Of a DNA stretch of 64,000 nt, positions 52,746 to 60,486 are shown piece by piece; position 1 is the first letter of the stretch; every line of letters begins with the position of its first letter. Position numbers and translations under genes: made by a program. The DNA comes from Periweissella cryptocerci. GTDB lineage: Bacteria; Bacillota; Bacilli; Lactobacillales; Lactobacillaceae. The notes under the pieces were generated by a model. That model was not told the origin of the DNA. It saw only the letters and a program-made list of their open reading frames with translations, and made no database searches. The stretch lies in the NCBI RefSeq assembly GCF_004358325.1, contig NZ_CP037940.1:1-64000 (forward strand), given 5' to 3'.

Positions 52746-53540
52746 TTTACTCTCAATTTGCTTTGGCGGCATCATTTCGAACAATTGCTTAGCCAACTTT
52801 CCAGTCAATGCTTGTTCTCCTACATAGTCTCCACGAATAATAATTCGTTTTGTGGCGTGATAGTAATACGGTGGCTGTTCAAAACATGTTGTGAGTGTAA
52901 TTATTGGTGAATTATCAGTCTTAGAAGTATTTCGTAGCCATTCAGAAGCCGCATCAGTGTTATCAATAATATGCTTTAACGTTTGCTTATACTGATAAAC
53001 CTTGCGCCCATCAGTTACATAAATCTTAAATCCAGCTAATGACGTCCCACTAATGTTCCTTTGTAGTGGTGAGAAGTATGTTCGGTAGTCAGCCATGTTG
53101 TGCGCTGATAACGCATAGTTTGACTTCCCCATTACATCGGCTTCTTTTAGGAATCCATCATTTACCCCTTTGGGTGTTCCAGCCCCCGACGCTAAAGCGA
53201 CGTTTGATGTACCTTCATAGATTGGTAGCTCAATACCAAGTTCTGGAACTGACACATAACCTCGTAGCGTTTCCATTCTTACCACTTTTTGTAGCTTATT
53301 CATTGCTGACCAAGATGGAATATCATCTCCTAAACCATAATCAGCCTTAACTTGCTGATGCTTGATTTTAGAAGATGCCGCGATACGGTCTGCATTATGC
53401 TGTCCAAGACGACCTTGCCACCAAACTGGATTAACAGCTAATACCAAAGTAGTAATCGACATGGTGATCAATGTAATGCAAATCCCCATCTGCGCTTTGT
53501 GATGCTTCCGTTTCTTTGTTCGTGTTGTTTTAATTGTCAT
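52743..53540 (-). CDS. Sortase (class A-like)
   Basis: This 265-aa membrane-anchored transpeptidase has a basic start and one N-terminal helix (about 20-38). The catalytic set is His147 (LSAHNM), Cys219 (TLTTCF) and Arg232 (KRIIIRG). There is only one membrane segment and no C-terminal one, fitting a housekeeping or class A-type anchor enzyme rather than a pilin polymerase. The His motif is AHNM rather than the usual GH. It probably anchors the LPxTG proteins of this region. Two parS-like palindromes lie directly upstream. Confidence 0.85.
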   Translation of the reverse strand: MTIKTTRTKKRKHHKAQMGICITLITMSITTLVLAVNPVWWQGRLGQHNADRIAASSKIKHQQVKADYGLGDDIPSWSAMNKLQKVVRMETLRGYVSVPELGIELPIYEGTSNVALASGAGTPKGVNDGFLKEADVMGKSNYALSAHNMADYRTYFSPLQRNISGTSLAGFKIYVTDGRKVYQYKQTLKHIIDNTDAASEWLRNTSKTDNSPIITLTTCFEQPPYYYHATKRIIIRGDYVGEQALTGKLAKQLFEMMPPKQIESK

Positions 53541-53552
53541 GCCTGTATACCT

Positions 53553-53609
53553 CTACTAATTAATTTGTAGCCAAATCAACTTGTTATAGCTCTACAAATT
53601 AACTTGTAG
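53553..53609. repeat. parS-like palindromes upstream of the sortase gene
   Basis: CTACTAATTAATTTGTAG (53553-53570) and CTACAAATTAACTTGTAG (53592-53609), 39 bp apart, match the palindromes around parA and the RHH gene. They occupy the short gap between the 787-aa conjugation protein and the sortase gene. Confidence 0.7.
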
Positions 53610-53614
53610 ACTTG

Positions 53615-55978
53615 TTATGAATTAACTTTTGCGCTTGATTGGTCTTCATAGTCTGCAATAGCGTAAGCAAGTCGTGTGTTATGCCCCTTGTTCGTTGCAA
53701 GAACATTTTTTGCTGATGCCAGGTCGTCAATCTTCAAGAAGTTGGCACCAATCGCGTAAGTTCGGTCATCAGTAACTAAGTCCTTGTTGGCAAAGCTATC
53801 CTCATAAATCTTGGTAATACTATAACCATCTTTAGATGTAATAGCGTCATCAAGTTTAGAAAAACTATCGTTGGATGAACTTTGAGCTGTACTTGTTTTT
53901 GGTGGCATTGATGGTTGCATGAACGTTGCGTCTCCATCAGTATTATCAGTCTGTTTAGTTACTTCTTTACTTGATGCTTCCTTGGACGGTGAATTCTTCT
54001 CCAATTGTTTAGAATAACTGCTTGCGGTTGCCGACTGATCCTTTTGTAACTGCTCAATTCGTGTGTCATAAGATTTAGACATGGCACTACGTTGGCTATT
54101 AGAGAACAGTAGCGTGCCAGAAATACCAACAATCATCAATACTCCTAATGCACTACCAACCATAGCCATTGGTTTCCACGATTGCGTGTTCTGTTGCGTA
54201 GGTTGCTTATGTTTAGAAGATTCATCATTTGTGATTTGTTTAAGCATTGCTAATTCAGTTTGTTTCTCAATCAATTGTTCTAATTTACTAGGCTTTTCAG
54301 ATTGAGAAGTTGGTTGCGGGACTTGTTGAGCCACGTTAGCGAAAGATTGTACCTGCATTTGAAGACTTGTGTTTTGCTTTTCAAGTTCCGTAATAGTTGT
54401 TTCAAGAATGCTTGCTTGACGATTGTTTTCAGCCAATTCCCGGTCACGAGTTGCTACTTGTTGTCGTAGTTCTTCAACGTTTGACCCGGCCTGTTTAGTA
54501 TTTTCCAAGACGGCCTGGTGTTGAATTGCATTGTCCTGTTCAATTAGCCAAGCATTAGCATCACTATCAATCGTTGAAGCCATATCATTGAAGATTTGAG
54601 CGAGTAAATGTTCATTCTTAGCTACTTCTTTATTCAAGTTGGCTTGAACACGTAATGTACGTTCTTTTCGTTCATCACGTTCTAACCGCTCAACTTTCTT
54701 CATATGGTCTTGATCCAACGGCTCAATGATTTCCGCATACTTATCAGCTGCCAGATTTTTGTACTTAGCGGCTGACACAGTTCGCAGATTCATTTCATCA
54801 TTTTTGCGTTTAGAAGCTAACAGTTCTAAATTTGATTCATATTCACGTTTCGCATCAGCTTGTGCTTGTTCGTGTGCATCATCGAGTTCTAATATTTCGG
54901 CTCTTAATTCTTCACGTTGTAATGCTAGTAAGCCATCTACAACTTGTTTGTGGGTCACATCACGGTACGAATAATCTGATTCAATTTCATTTACCGTGTT
55001 TGCTACTGCTGCCTGAATGTTTGCAAATTGTTCATTTTGCACCGCATCCATTTTGTGGTTTAATTCATCAACCACTTTTTGAATGTACTTGTTAGCGTTC
55101 TTGTGTGCCTCGTTAACTCGATATGCAACATAATCAGGGCTAGCGGGTTCAACCTGAACAAGCGTGTCGTCAATATCAAATAACTGTGGTTGTACTTGAT
55201 ATTGATTTAGTAGTACCGGTTGAGAAGAAACATGCTTGGTGTGCTCTGGAGATTTTACACGTTCAACATCAGCTCGTACTGAATTACCCTGTGCGGGCTG
55301 ATATTCACCAGAATGATTACTAACATCCTCGCCCACTTCTATTGAAGGTTCATTCGAAGTAACCACCGGGATCCCGGAGTGCACTTCTTCTGGTTGCCGA
55401 TACGATTCTGATTGTTGCATCGTATCAATGTCTTTTTTTACACTGACGCCTTGAGATTGAATCTTAATTGGTGTTTGCTTCTGAACCGCCGTGAAGTATT
55501 CGGCTTCGCTCGGAATTTGTGGCAACATTGCGTGCGGTATTTTAGTATTAGCTAATACCGCTTTAATTACGTCATTTGAATAGCTACTAATATCCCCATA
55601 TGTCAAATCGTCATTATCGCGATTTTCTTTATTATTGAAAAAATCATCCACGTAGGAATGAGCAATATTAACAAAATTCAAATCTACTACAAACGGCTGA
55701 ATTGCCAAATTTGTTGACTCCGGCTTATTCTTATTATCAAGTTGATATAATTCAATCCCGAAAGTGAATACTAAATTTGTTTGAGTGGCTAAGTGACGTA
55801 GTTGTTCAAATAACCGCTCTGCGTTTCCTAAACTTACATATGGTAAGCCATCCGAAAATCCTTCAATTTCCTGACCCAGTTCAAGGATTGTGTTCTTTTC
55901 TTCCTTGTTTTTTGGGTATGCAAGTTTCAGAAACAAACTATCATTCATGAACTCTGATGTTTTGTTCCTTGTGAACAT
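53615..55978 (-). CDS. Large coiled-coil membrane protein of the conjugation operon
   Basis: This 787-aa protein has an N-terminal globular region (about 1-170), a Pro/Gln/Ser-rich linker and long coiled coils (about 285-560, rich in Glu, Gln and Lys). One membrane helix lies near 612-630 (VGSALGVLMIVGISGTLLF). The C-terminal extracytoplasmic part has a helical-repeat look (IGANFLKIDDLASAKNVLATNKG). No family was recognised. It follows the small two-TM protein by 23 bp with an AAAGGGGA site, so it is part of the transfer operon and may be an assembly scaffold. Confidence 0.55.
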   Translation of the reverse strand: MFTRNKTSEFMNDSLFLKLAYPKNKEEKNTILELGQEIEGFSDGLPYVSLGNAERLFEQLRHLATQTNLVFTFGIELYQLDNKNKPESTNLAIQPFVVDLNFVNIAHSYVDDFFNNKENRDNDDLTYGDISSYSNDVIKAVLANTKIPHAMLPQIPSEAEYFTAVQKQTPIKIQSQGVSVKKDIDTMQQSESYRQPEEVHSGIPVVTSNEPSIEVGEDVSNHSGEYQPAQGNSVRADVERVKSPEHTKHVSSQPVLLNQYQVQPQLFDIDDTLVQVEPASPDYVAYRVNEAHKNANKYIQKVVDELNHKMDAVQNEQFANIQAAVANTVNEIESDYSYRDVTHKQVVDGLLALQREELRAEILELDDAHEQAQADAKREYESNLELLASKRKNDEMNLRTVSAAKYKNLAADKYAEIIEPLDQDHMKKVERLERDERKERTLRVQANLNKEVAKNEHLLAQIFNDMASTIDSDANAWLIEQDNAIQHQAVLENTKQAGSNVEELRQQVATRDRELAENNRQASILETTITELEKQNTSLQMQVQSFANVAQQVPQPTSQSEKPSKLEQLIEKQTELAMLKQITNDESSKHKQPTQQNTQSWKPMAMVGSALGVLMIVGISGTLLFSNSQRSAMSKSYDTRIEQLQKDQSATASSYSKQLEKNSPSKEASSKEVTKQTDNTDGDATFMQPSMPPKTSTAQSSSNDSFSKLDDAITSKDGYSITKIYEDSFANKDLVTDDRTYAIGANFLKIDDLASAKNVLATNKGHNTRLAYAIADYEDQSSAKVNS

Positions 55979-56001
55979 AAGTTTCCCCTTTCCCTAATTT
56001 A

Positions 56002-56373
56002 TTATTTTGGTACATATGTTGGCTTAACTGATCCCCCAGCACCTTGACCGGCCTGAACTGCCCAACCAATAATCACACCGAGTAATGTAAAGACAATGAT
56101 GATAATAATGTCTTTTTGAACATTTTCAGTTAATTCTGCGATACCAGCACCCTGACGTTTCTTAAAAGCTCCGACCAAATCAATCGTGCTATAAATCAAC
56201 GCAACTAAGAAAAAAATTGGCCCCATAATAAGCATTGCTTTCCCTTGTAAGCCGTTGATTGATGATGCCAGGTCAAACATGCGTAAGATGTTTCCTGAGT
56301 GTTCAGCAGAACGTTGTGCCTGTTTAAATACCCCCAAGTAGGGTTGAGAAAAGCTAACTAAGCTATTAAACAT
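56002..56373 (-). CDS. Two-TM conjugation pore/pilin-like protein (VirB2/TrsC-like)
   Basis: This 123-aa protein is read from MFNSLVSF at 56373, where AAAGGAGT fixes the start; ten upstream codons are dropped. Two hydrophobic segments (about 46-68 and 86-110) flank a basic loop (KKRQGAG), and the end is Gly-rich. This is the size and layout of VirB2-like or TrsC/PrgI-like subunits of Gram-positive transfer systems. The shared promoter element lies about 60 bp upstream. Confidence 0.55.
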   Translation of the reverse strand: MFNSLVSFSQPYLGVFKQAQRSAEHSGNILRMFDLASSINGLQGKAMLIMGPIFFLVALIYSTIDLVGAFKKRQGAGIAELTENVQKDIIIIIVFTLLGVIIGWAVQAGQGAGGSVKPTYVPK

Positions 56374-56429
56374 GTGTCGTACTCCTTTTGTATTTTTTGT
56401 CACTTTCTCGTGAACGTGGATAGAATACC

Positions 56430-56478
56430 GTAAAAAAATTATTTGACATAATTAATGAAAAATTTTGGGACAAAAAAT
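56430..56478 (-). promoter_or_regulatory. Shared promoter/operator element, conjugation copy
   Basis: Minus-strand core GTCCCAAAATTTTTCAT, then AATTATGTCAA and a T-run, matching the element at 44253-44302 with about five differences. Both are followed by a good ribosome site and an operon for a surface or transfer structure. Confidence 0.65.
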
Positions 56479-56489
56479 TTTTGTATGCG

Positions 56490-56527
56490 AAAAAAAGCCA
56501 ATGAACTTTGAAATTCATTGACTCTTT
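56490..56527 (-). terminator. Terminator upstream of the shared promoter
   Basis: Minus-strand AGTCAATGAA/TTCATTGGCT with seven Ts. It ends the dead toxin module's transcript just before the promoter of the next operon. Confidence 0.8.
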
Positions 56528-56599
56528 TGAGTAAAATGTTCAGTTTTTCATAACATGTGTAAATAATACCAATGTGAACTCCTGCGATACGTGTTCACA

Positions 56600-56985
56600 T
56601 TATCGTAAAATATTTTCAACGTATTCACTTTGATGCAAAATTCGTGAAATAACAACTCGGTTGTCATGAATAACATAAACTACCTCATAATTATTTGCAA
56701 ACACGCGGCGGTAGTTGATCCGCTGCATCTCAGTGAGAATCTCACCATTAATGAGTGCCTTCTGCCTGTAACTTTTTAAAACGATTACGTACTTCTATTT
56801 GACTTACAGTATGATTATTATTCACTTCAACAATTTCACGTTAAATCCCAGTCTGGATGTCATCAGACAATTCCTCAAAAGAAACAAACATATCACCCTC
56901 TAGTGTAACTTGCTTGCTCTTTTAATTTTGAATCAACTTTAACATTCAACGTTGTTTTCTTAGGAATTTCTTACATAATATCATT
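56600..56985 (-). pseudogene. Decayed RelBE/DinJ-YafQ-type toxin-antitoxin module
   Basis: On the minus strand the antitoxin start is TLNVKVDSKLKEQAS, typical of RelB/DinJ. It breaks off and shifts frame. A later piece (FVSFEELSDDIQTGI, stop, REIVEVNNNHTVSQIEV) ends RFKKLQAEGTH. The toxin survives only as its C-terminal half (INGEILTEMQRINYRRVF, then EVVYVIHDNRVVISRILHQ), the RelE/ParE core end, without an intact start. Several lesions make loss of function near certain. Confidence 0.65.
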
Positions 56986-57040
56986 CCCCATTATTTCTTT
57001 AAGTGCGTGTGAATAGAGCATCCTGAAAATATTGTGTATT

Positions 57041-57079
57041 AAAAAAATCAATGAATTTTAAAGTTCATGGATTTTTTTA
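57041..57079 (-). terminator. Terminator of the ImmA/IrrE-FRG pair
   Basis: Minus-strand AAATCCATGAAC/TTCATTGATTT with seven Ts, about 50 bp after the FRG gene's stop. Confidence 0.8.
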
Positions 57080-57128
57080 ATATAATTTGCACGTATTGCT
57101 TTTTAACTCTCGATTCAGTGTAACCTGC

Positions 57129-58277
57129 TTAATTCCAAGATGGCAGATATTCATCAGAAGTCTCGTCCACTTTATATTGAGTCTTAATTGCATCAGCATA
57201 ATTAGCTAAATCAGGAAAAATTCTTTTATCAGTATATTCAAATTCTTTTAGTTTTTGCAATAGATCCTTTTTCAACCCCTCAAAAAGGTCCTTCTTAACC
57301 TGGTCTGAATACTCTACATCATCAAGCTTCGATATTATTTTTCCCAAATCATTGAGAGCAAGGTTCTGAATACCTGGACGGTTCTCATTTTTCACCAAAT
57401 CCTTTATTTCATTAATTGTGGTATTAATCGCTGAAACGTAAGCTTTTTGATCATATACAAACCGAATAACAATTCGAGGAACCTTCTTAATTTCCTTAGT
57501 TTGCGTTTGCGTTTGTGGTAACAACTTTTCAAAATTAATAAATGCACCACTTTGTGCTTTCAATCGAATATTATCGTGTGTTTTTTCGACTTTTTGAAAA
57601 ATAGAATCATCATCCGCTTTTTCTAAAAGAATATCGAAAACAGGAATTTCTAAATTATCATCATATGCCATAAAAAACATACCAACATAAGGACTAGTCG
57701 ATATATCAATTAAAGGTGTCATCAGTCCATAATGTTGTAATTTTGCAATTTGTTTTGTTCGTTTTTCAAAATTTTCTCCATTGTCCTTCAATGGAAAATA
57801 TTCAATTTCCTCGTACTCAAAAGAAAATTCTTTGTATACATCATCAAACTTGTTCGCATAATCCTCTGAAACATTAGTTCGAAGTGCTCCAGGAAGTACA
57901 TCCCAATCGTGGGATTGCCCTCGAAAATACAACGTATTATCCTCAAAAGTTTTCCGTATTTGTTGCACGATTTCTTTAATGAGATAAAACGCTGACCAAG
58001 TACTGTGCATCGCGGAGGCATCCTTGTTTAACAGCTCAGTATTTTTATTAAGTCTACTAATGAGCTGCCTAGTTTTGAGATCAAACGAAACATTTTTTGT
58101 AGTACTATTTTTGCTTACAGATATTTTTTCAATGTAATAACTGCGTGTATCCGCTTTGCTAAATGCTTCGGCACTAGGGTTTTTAGGTAATATATTGACA
58201 TCGATATAAATAGCATCGAAAATGTCATCTTCTTTGTCTCTCAGTGAACTTAAATTATATCCAACATTACTTGACAT
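57129..58277 (-). CDS. FRG-domain protein
   Basis: This 382-aa soluble protein carries the FRG domain: LYFRGQSHDWDVLPGALR (residues 116-133; the FRGQ box is at 118-121) and the later QHYGLMTPLIDISTSPYVGMFFMAY (about 183-207) are its two conserved blocks. FRG proteins occur in defence islands and toxin-like settings; their activity is not settled. The C-terminal 130 residues are helical and charged. It starts 1 base after the ImmA/IrrE gene, so the two are made together. An effector role is inferred. Confidence 0.8.
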   Translation of the reverse strand: MSSNVGYNLSSLRDKEDDIFDAIYIDVNILPKNPSAEAFSKADTRSYYIEKISVSKNSTTKNVSFDLKTRQLISRLNKNTELLNKDASAMHSTWSAFYLIKEIVQQIRKTFEDNTLYFRGQSHDWDVLPGALRTNVSEDYANKFDDVYKEFSFEYEEIEYFPLKDNGENFEKRTKQIAKLQHYGLMTPLIDISTSPYVGMFFMAYDDNLEIPVFDILLEKADDDSIFQKVEKTHDNIRLKAQSGAFINFEKLLPQTQTQTKEIKKVPRIVIRFVYDQKAYVSAINTTINEIKDLVKNENRPGIQNLALNDLGKIISKLDDVEYSDQVKKDLFEGLKKDLLQKLKEFEYTDKRIFPDLANYADAIKTQYKVDETSDEYLPSWN

Positions 58278-58278
58278 T

Positions 58279-58848
58279 TTAAGCTTTTACCACCAAATTC
58301 TTAGTTTTGAATTGAATTTTCAATGCCTCCACGGAAACTTGCATTTTTTTGGCAATTTCTGTTTGCATAGCTAATAACTGAATTGTAGAAAAAGGCTTAT
58401 TAACAAGGTTATTTTCTTCTAACCAAGTAATCATTAACTTTTTTACAAGTTCCATTGGCATTAATAAATCCGCCGCAAAACTATTGGCAATGATTTCATG
58501 TTCACGCTGTGTTGAATCGTATGAACTTAAATCAGGTGTGCGATTTGTTTTCTCTTTAAGTTCTTCCATTAAGAAATAATGACCTAATTCATGAGCTATG
58601 GTAAATCTTTGTCTTACAGGAGCTTCTGAACTGTTTACCTCAATAACGGGTGTACCATTGCCTTTAGGAGTAATCGAACCCGATTCAAATATATCATCTT
58701 TTTTTTCTACTGGAATCTTTAGCACACCAGCAATTTTCTCAACATCAATTACCGGTTCTTCTATATTAATTTCGATATCCTCAAATAATCGACTTTCATT
58801 TTTAAAAATTTCTAACATGGAATCATCATAAATTTCTGAGTATTTCAT
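58279..58848 (-). CDS. ImmA/IrrE-family metallopeptidase
   Basis: This 189-aa protein has the COG2856 core: FTIAHELGHYFLME with HELGH at 86-90, and the third-ligand block REHEIIANSFAADLLMP near 116-132. ImmA and IrrE cut repressors such as ImmR or DdrO after a signal. There is no N-terminal HTH fused and no XRE-type repressor nearby, so its target is probably elsewhere, or it acts with the FRG protein. The strong GGAGGTG site and a palindrome in the leader suggest regulated expression. Confidence 0.88.
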   Translation of the reverse strand: MKYSEIYDDSMLEIFKNESRLFEDIEINIEEPVIDVEKIAGVLKIPVEKKDDIFESGSITPKGNGTPVIEVNSSEAPVRQRFTIAHELGHYFLMEELKEKTNRTPDLSSYDSTQREHEIIANSFAADLLMPMELVKKLMITWLEENNLVNKPFSTIQLLAMQTEIAKKMQVSVEALKIQFKTKNLVVKA

Positions 58849-58868
58849 AAATTTTCACCTCCAATTTA

Positions 58869-58937
58869 TCAAATATCAATTATTAGTATTTGATTATTCA
58901 CCTAGCTTATTATACCGTGATTTACTTTTTTTGACTA
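58869..58937 (-). promoter_or_regulatory. Promoter and palindromic operator of the ImmA/IrrE-FRG pair
   Basis: Minus-strand TAGTCA, 17 bp, TATAAT (58909-58914), then an inverted repeat TCAAATA/TATTTGA (58869-58875 and 58887-58893) between -10 and the ribosome site. A repressor bound there would block initiation or elongation. From here to 59049 there is no gene. Confidence 0.55.
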
Positions 58938-59049
58938 TCAATATAAAATATCAAGTCAACATAAAAACGTATTTAGCCGTTTATAATAAACAAATTGCGT
59001 CTTAGGACGATACAATTACTTTAATTGCAAAAAAGTATGCCCTGTAAAT

Positions 59050-59104
59050 AAAAAGAAAGGCTCACATCAGAAGATAATCTTGGCCGATTGTCTGACGCGA
59101 GCTA
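59050..59104 (-). terminator. Terminator of the upstream conjugation segment
   Basis: Minus-strand AGCTCGCGTCAGA/TCTGATGTGAGCC with TTTCTTTTT, about 65 bp after the CPBP stop. It separates the transfer genes from the ImmA/IrrE-FRG unit. Confidence 0.75.
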
Positions 59105-59169
59105 CTCATATGACTGTTGCTTCTATTCTACCATCTTTGTCTCCTAAGCGTTAATGACAAAACTAACTA

Positions 59170-59793
59170 TCAAAAATATTGTAATGCGCAAAGTGAAACC
59201 AAATTCAATAAAACGTGAAGTGTTATTGAACCTCGCACCCCACCCTTTGCATACACGTACGACAATACAGCATTGACCAAGAAGTAAATCGGTAAACCAA
59301 CAAAGTCAAAATGGCTGAGCCCCCAAATGATTCCTATTGTGGTTGCTACAACTACTATTTTCCATTTTTGATTATCACTCTTGAGAAAGTAGCCGAATAA
59401 GAAATGACGATAAACCACTTCTTCAAATATAGGCGAGCAAAAACATCCGATAAATATTAACCAAGCCAAATTAATATCATCTAGGCTACCTGAAATATTT
59501 TGAGTTGAGACAAGTGAATATACAATCTGGATAATCTCAATTAACATTACAAACCCAGCAATCAGCTTCAAGCTTCTAAAATAAACTTTGTTGAAGATAC
59601 TTTTCACATTTTTCAAGGTGATTAACATTATGATTACTGCGACCATTAGTGTAATCATCAGTCTTAGTGACCCAATTAATCCAGTGGAACTGTTTGGAAA
59701 GAATGGCAAAGCAGCCAGTATTATTCCAATTAGAAATTTCACTTTCGAATCATGCCCACCACCTAACTTGAATGTGCTTAATGGTTCACTCAT
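59170..59793 (-). CDS. CPBP-family intramembrane protease
   Basis: This 207-aa protein has about six membrane helices. CPBP/Abi (CAAX-protease-like) motifs are EEVVYRHFLFGYF near 125-137 (Glu-Glu and Arg of motif 1), GLSHFDFVG near 162-170 (His of motif 2) and a last NLVSLCALQ block. In LAB such proteins are often tied to bacteriocin immunity or exclusion. It begins 2 bases after the VirB8-like gene, with its GGAG site inside that gene. It is thus co-made with the transfer proteins. Confidence 0.85.
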   Translation of the reverse strand: MSEPLSTFKLGGGHDSKVKFLIGIILAALPFFPNSSTGLIGSLRLMITLMVAVIIMLITLKNVKSIFNKVYFRSLKLIAGFVMLIEIIQIVYSLVSTQNISGSLDDINLAWLIFIGCFCSPIFEEVVYRHFLFGYFLKSDNQKWKIVVVATTIGIIWGLSHFDFVGLPIYFLVNAVLSYVYAKGGVRGSITLHVLLNLVSLCALQYF

Positions 59794-59795
59794 GC

Positions 59796-60416
59796 TTACG
59801 GATTCTCCAATGAATTCACAGCGCCTAATGCTAGGTTTTCATTCTTCACAATCATGTGCGACTTAGTGTCATAAGTGATTTCAAATACCTGTTCGAGTGT
59901 CCGAGGTTTTCCCTGGTTAATCGAAACCTGATACTTAATATGCACCAAGACGTTCCAAGCATTTCCTTGCTTTGTCTGATTATAGACACGTACCCATTTG
60001 AGCTTATTAGCTACTGTAAATCCGTTGTCATTGTTATTTACGTCATTACCCCCAGGCCCGCGTAAAATGTCTACAACTCGTTTTGTGCCAAATTTCTCTG
60101 CTTCATCAAAGCGTTTACCCCGGTCACTGGTATTGAAGTTATATAACGTAGTAATAAACGACGTAACATCATCACTAACTCTAACGGCAGCAGTATTTTG
60201 GACTGAGTTGTTTTGAAGGTATTCAACTTTACTCGTCAACTTTTTAATTTCTGTTGAATCCGATTGCTTACTGTTCCTAATTGTTTGTAAGCTTGTTTGA
60301 GCCTGAGATAAATCATTTCGGACAGAACTATACCGGGATAAACTAATCCCGGTAATTGCTCCCATTCCGATAACGAACGTGGTAATCCCAATAACTACAC
60401 CTTTAGGCACCTGCAT
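59796..60416 (-). CDS. VirB8/TcpC-like conjugation protein
   Basis: This 206-aa protein has one N-terminal membrane helix (about 7-25) and a short coiled coil (about 30-72). An NTF2-like extracytoplasmic domain follows (about 80-200: FITTLYNFN, KWVRVYNQTKQGNAWNVLVHIKYQVS, EQVFEITYDTKSHMIVKN). Helix plus NTF2-fold is the build of VirB8-class scaffold subunits in Gram-positive transfer systems. The AGGGAGGAG site fixes the start. It follows the hydrolase gene by about 70 bp. Confidence 0.65.
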   Translation of the reverse strand: MQVPKGVVIGITTFVIGMGAITGISLSRYSSVRNDLSQAQTSLQTIRNSKQSDSTEIKKLTSKVEYLQNNSVQNTAAVRVSDDVTSFITTLYNFNTSDRGKRFDEAEKFGTKRVVDILRGPGGNDVNNNDNGFTVANKLKWVRVYNQTKQGNAWNVLVHIKYQVSINQGKPRTLEQVFEITYDTKSHMIVKNENLALGAVNSLENP

Positions 60417-60486
60417 TATTAATCTCCTCCCTTTGCGTGAACGGATCGTTCATTTTTACGGTATTAATCATATTAATAGTTTGCAT

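Noticed and set aside
54726..55095. Two plus-strand frames opposite the coiled-coil protein
   Set aside because: Antisense shadows with biased Ser or His content.
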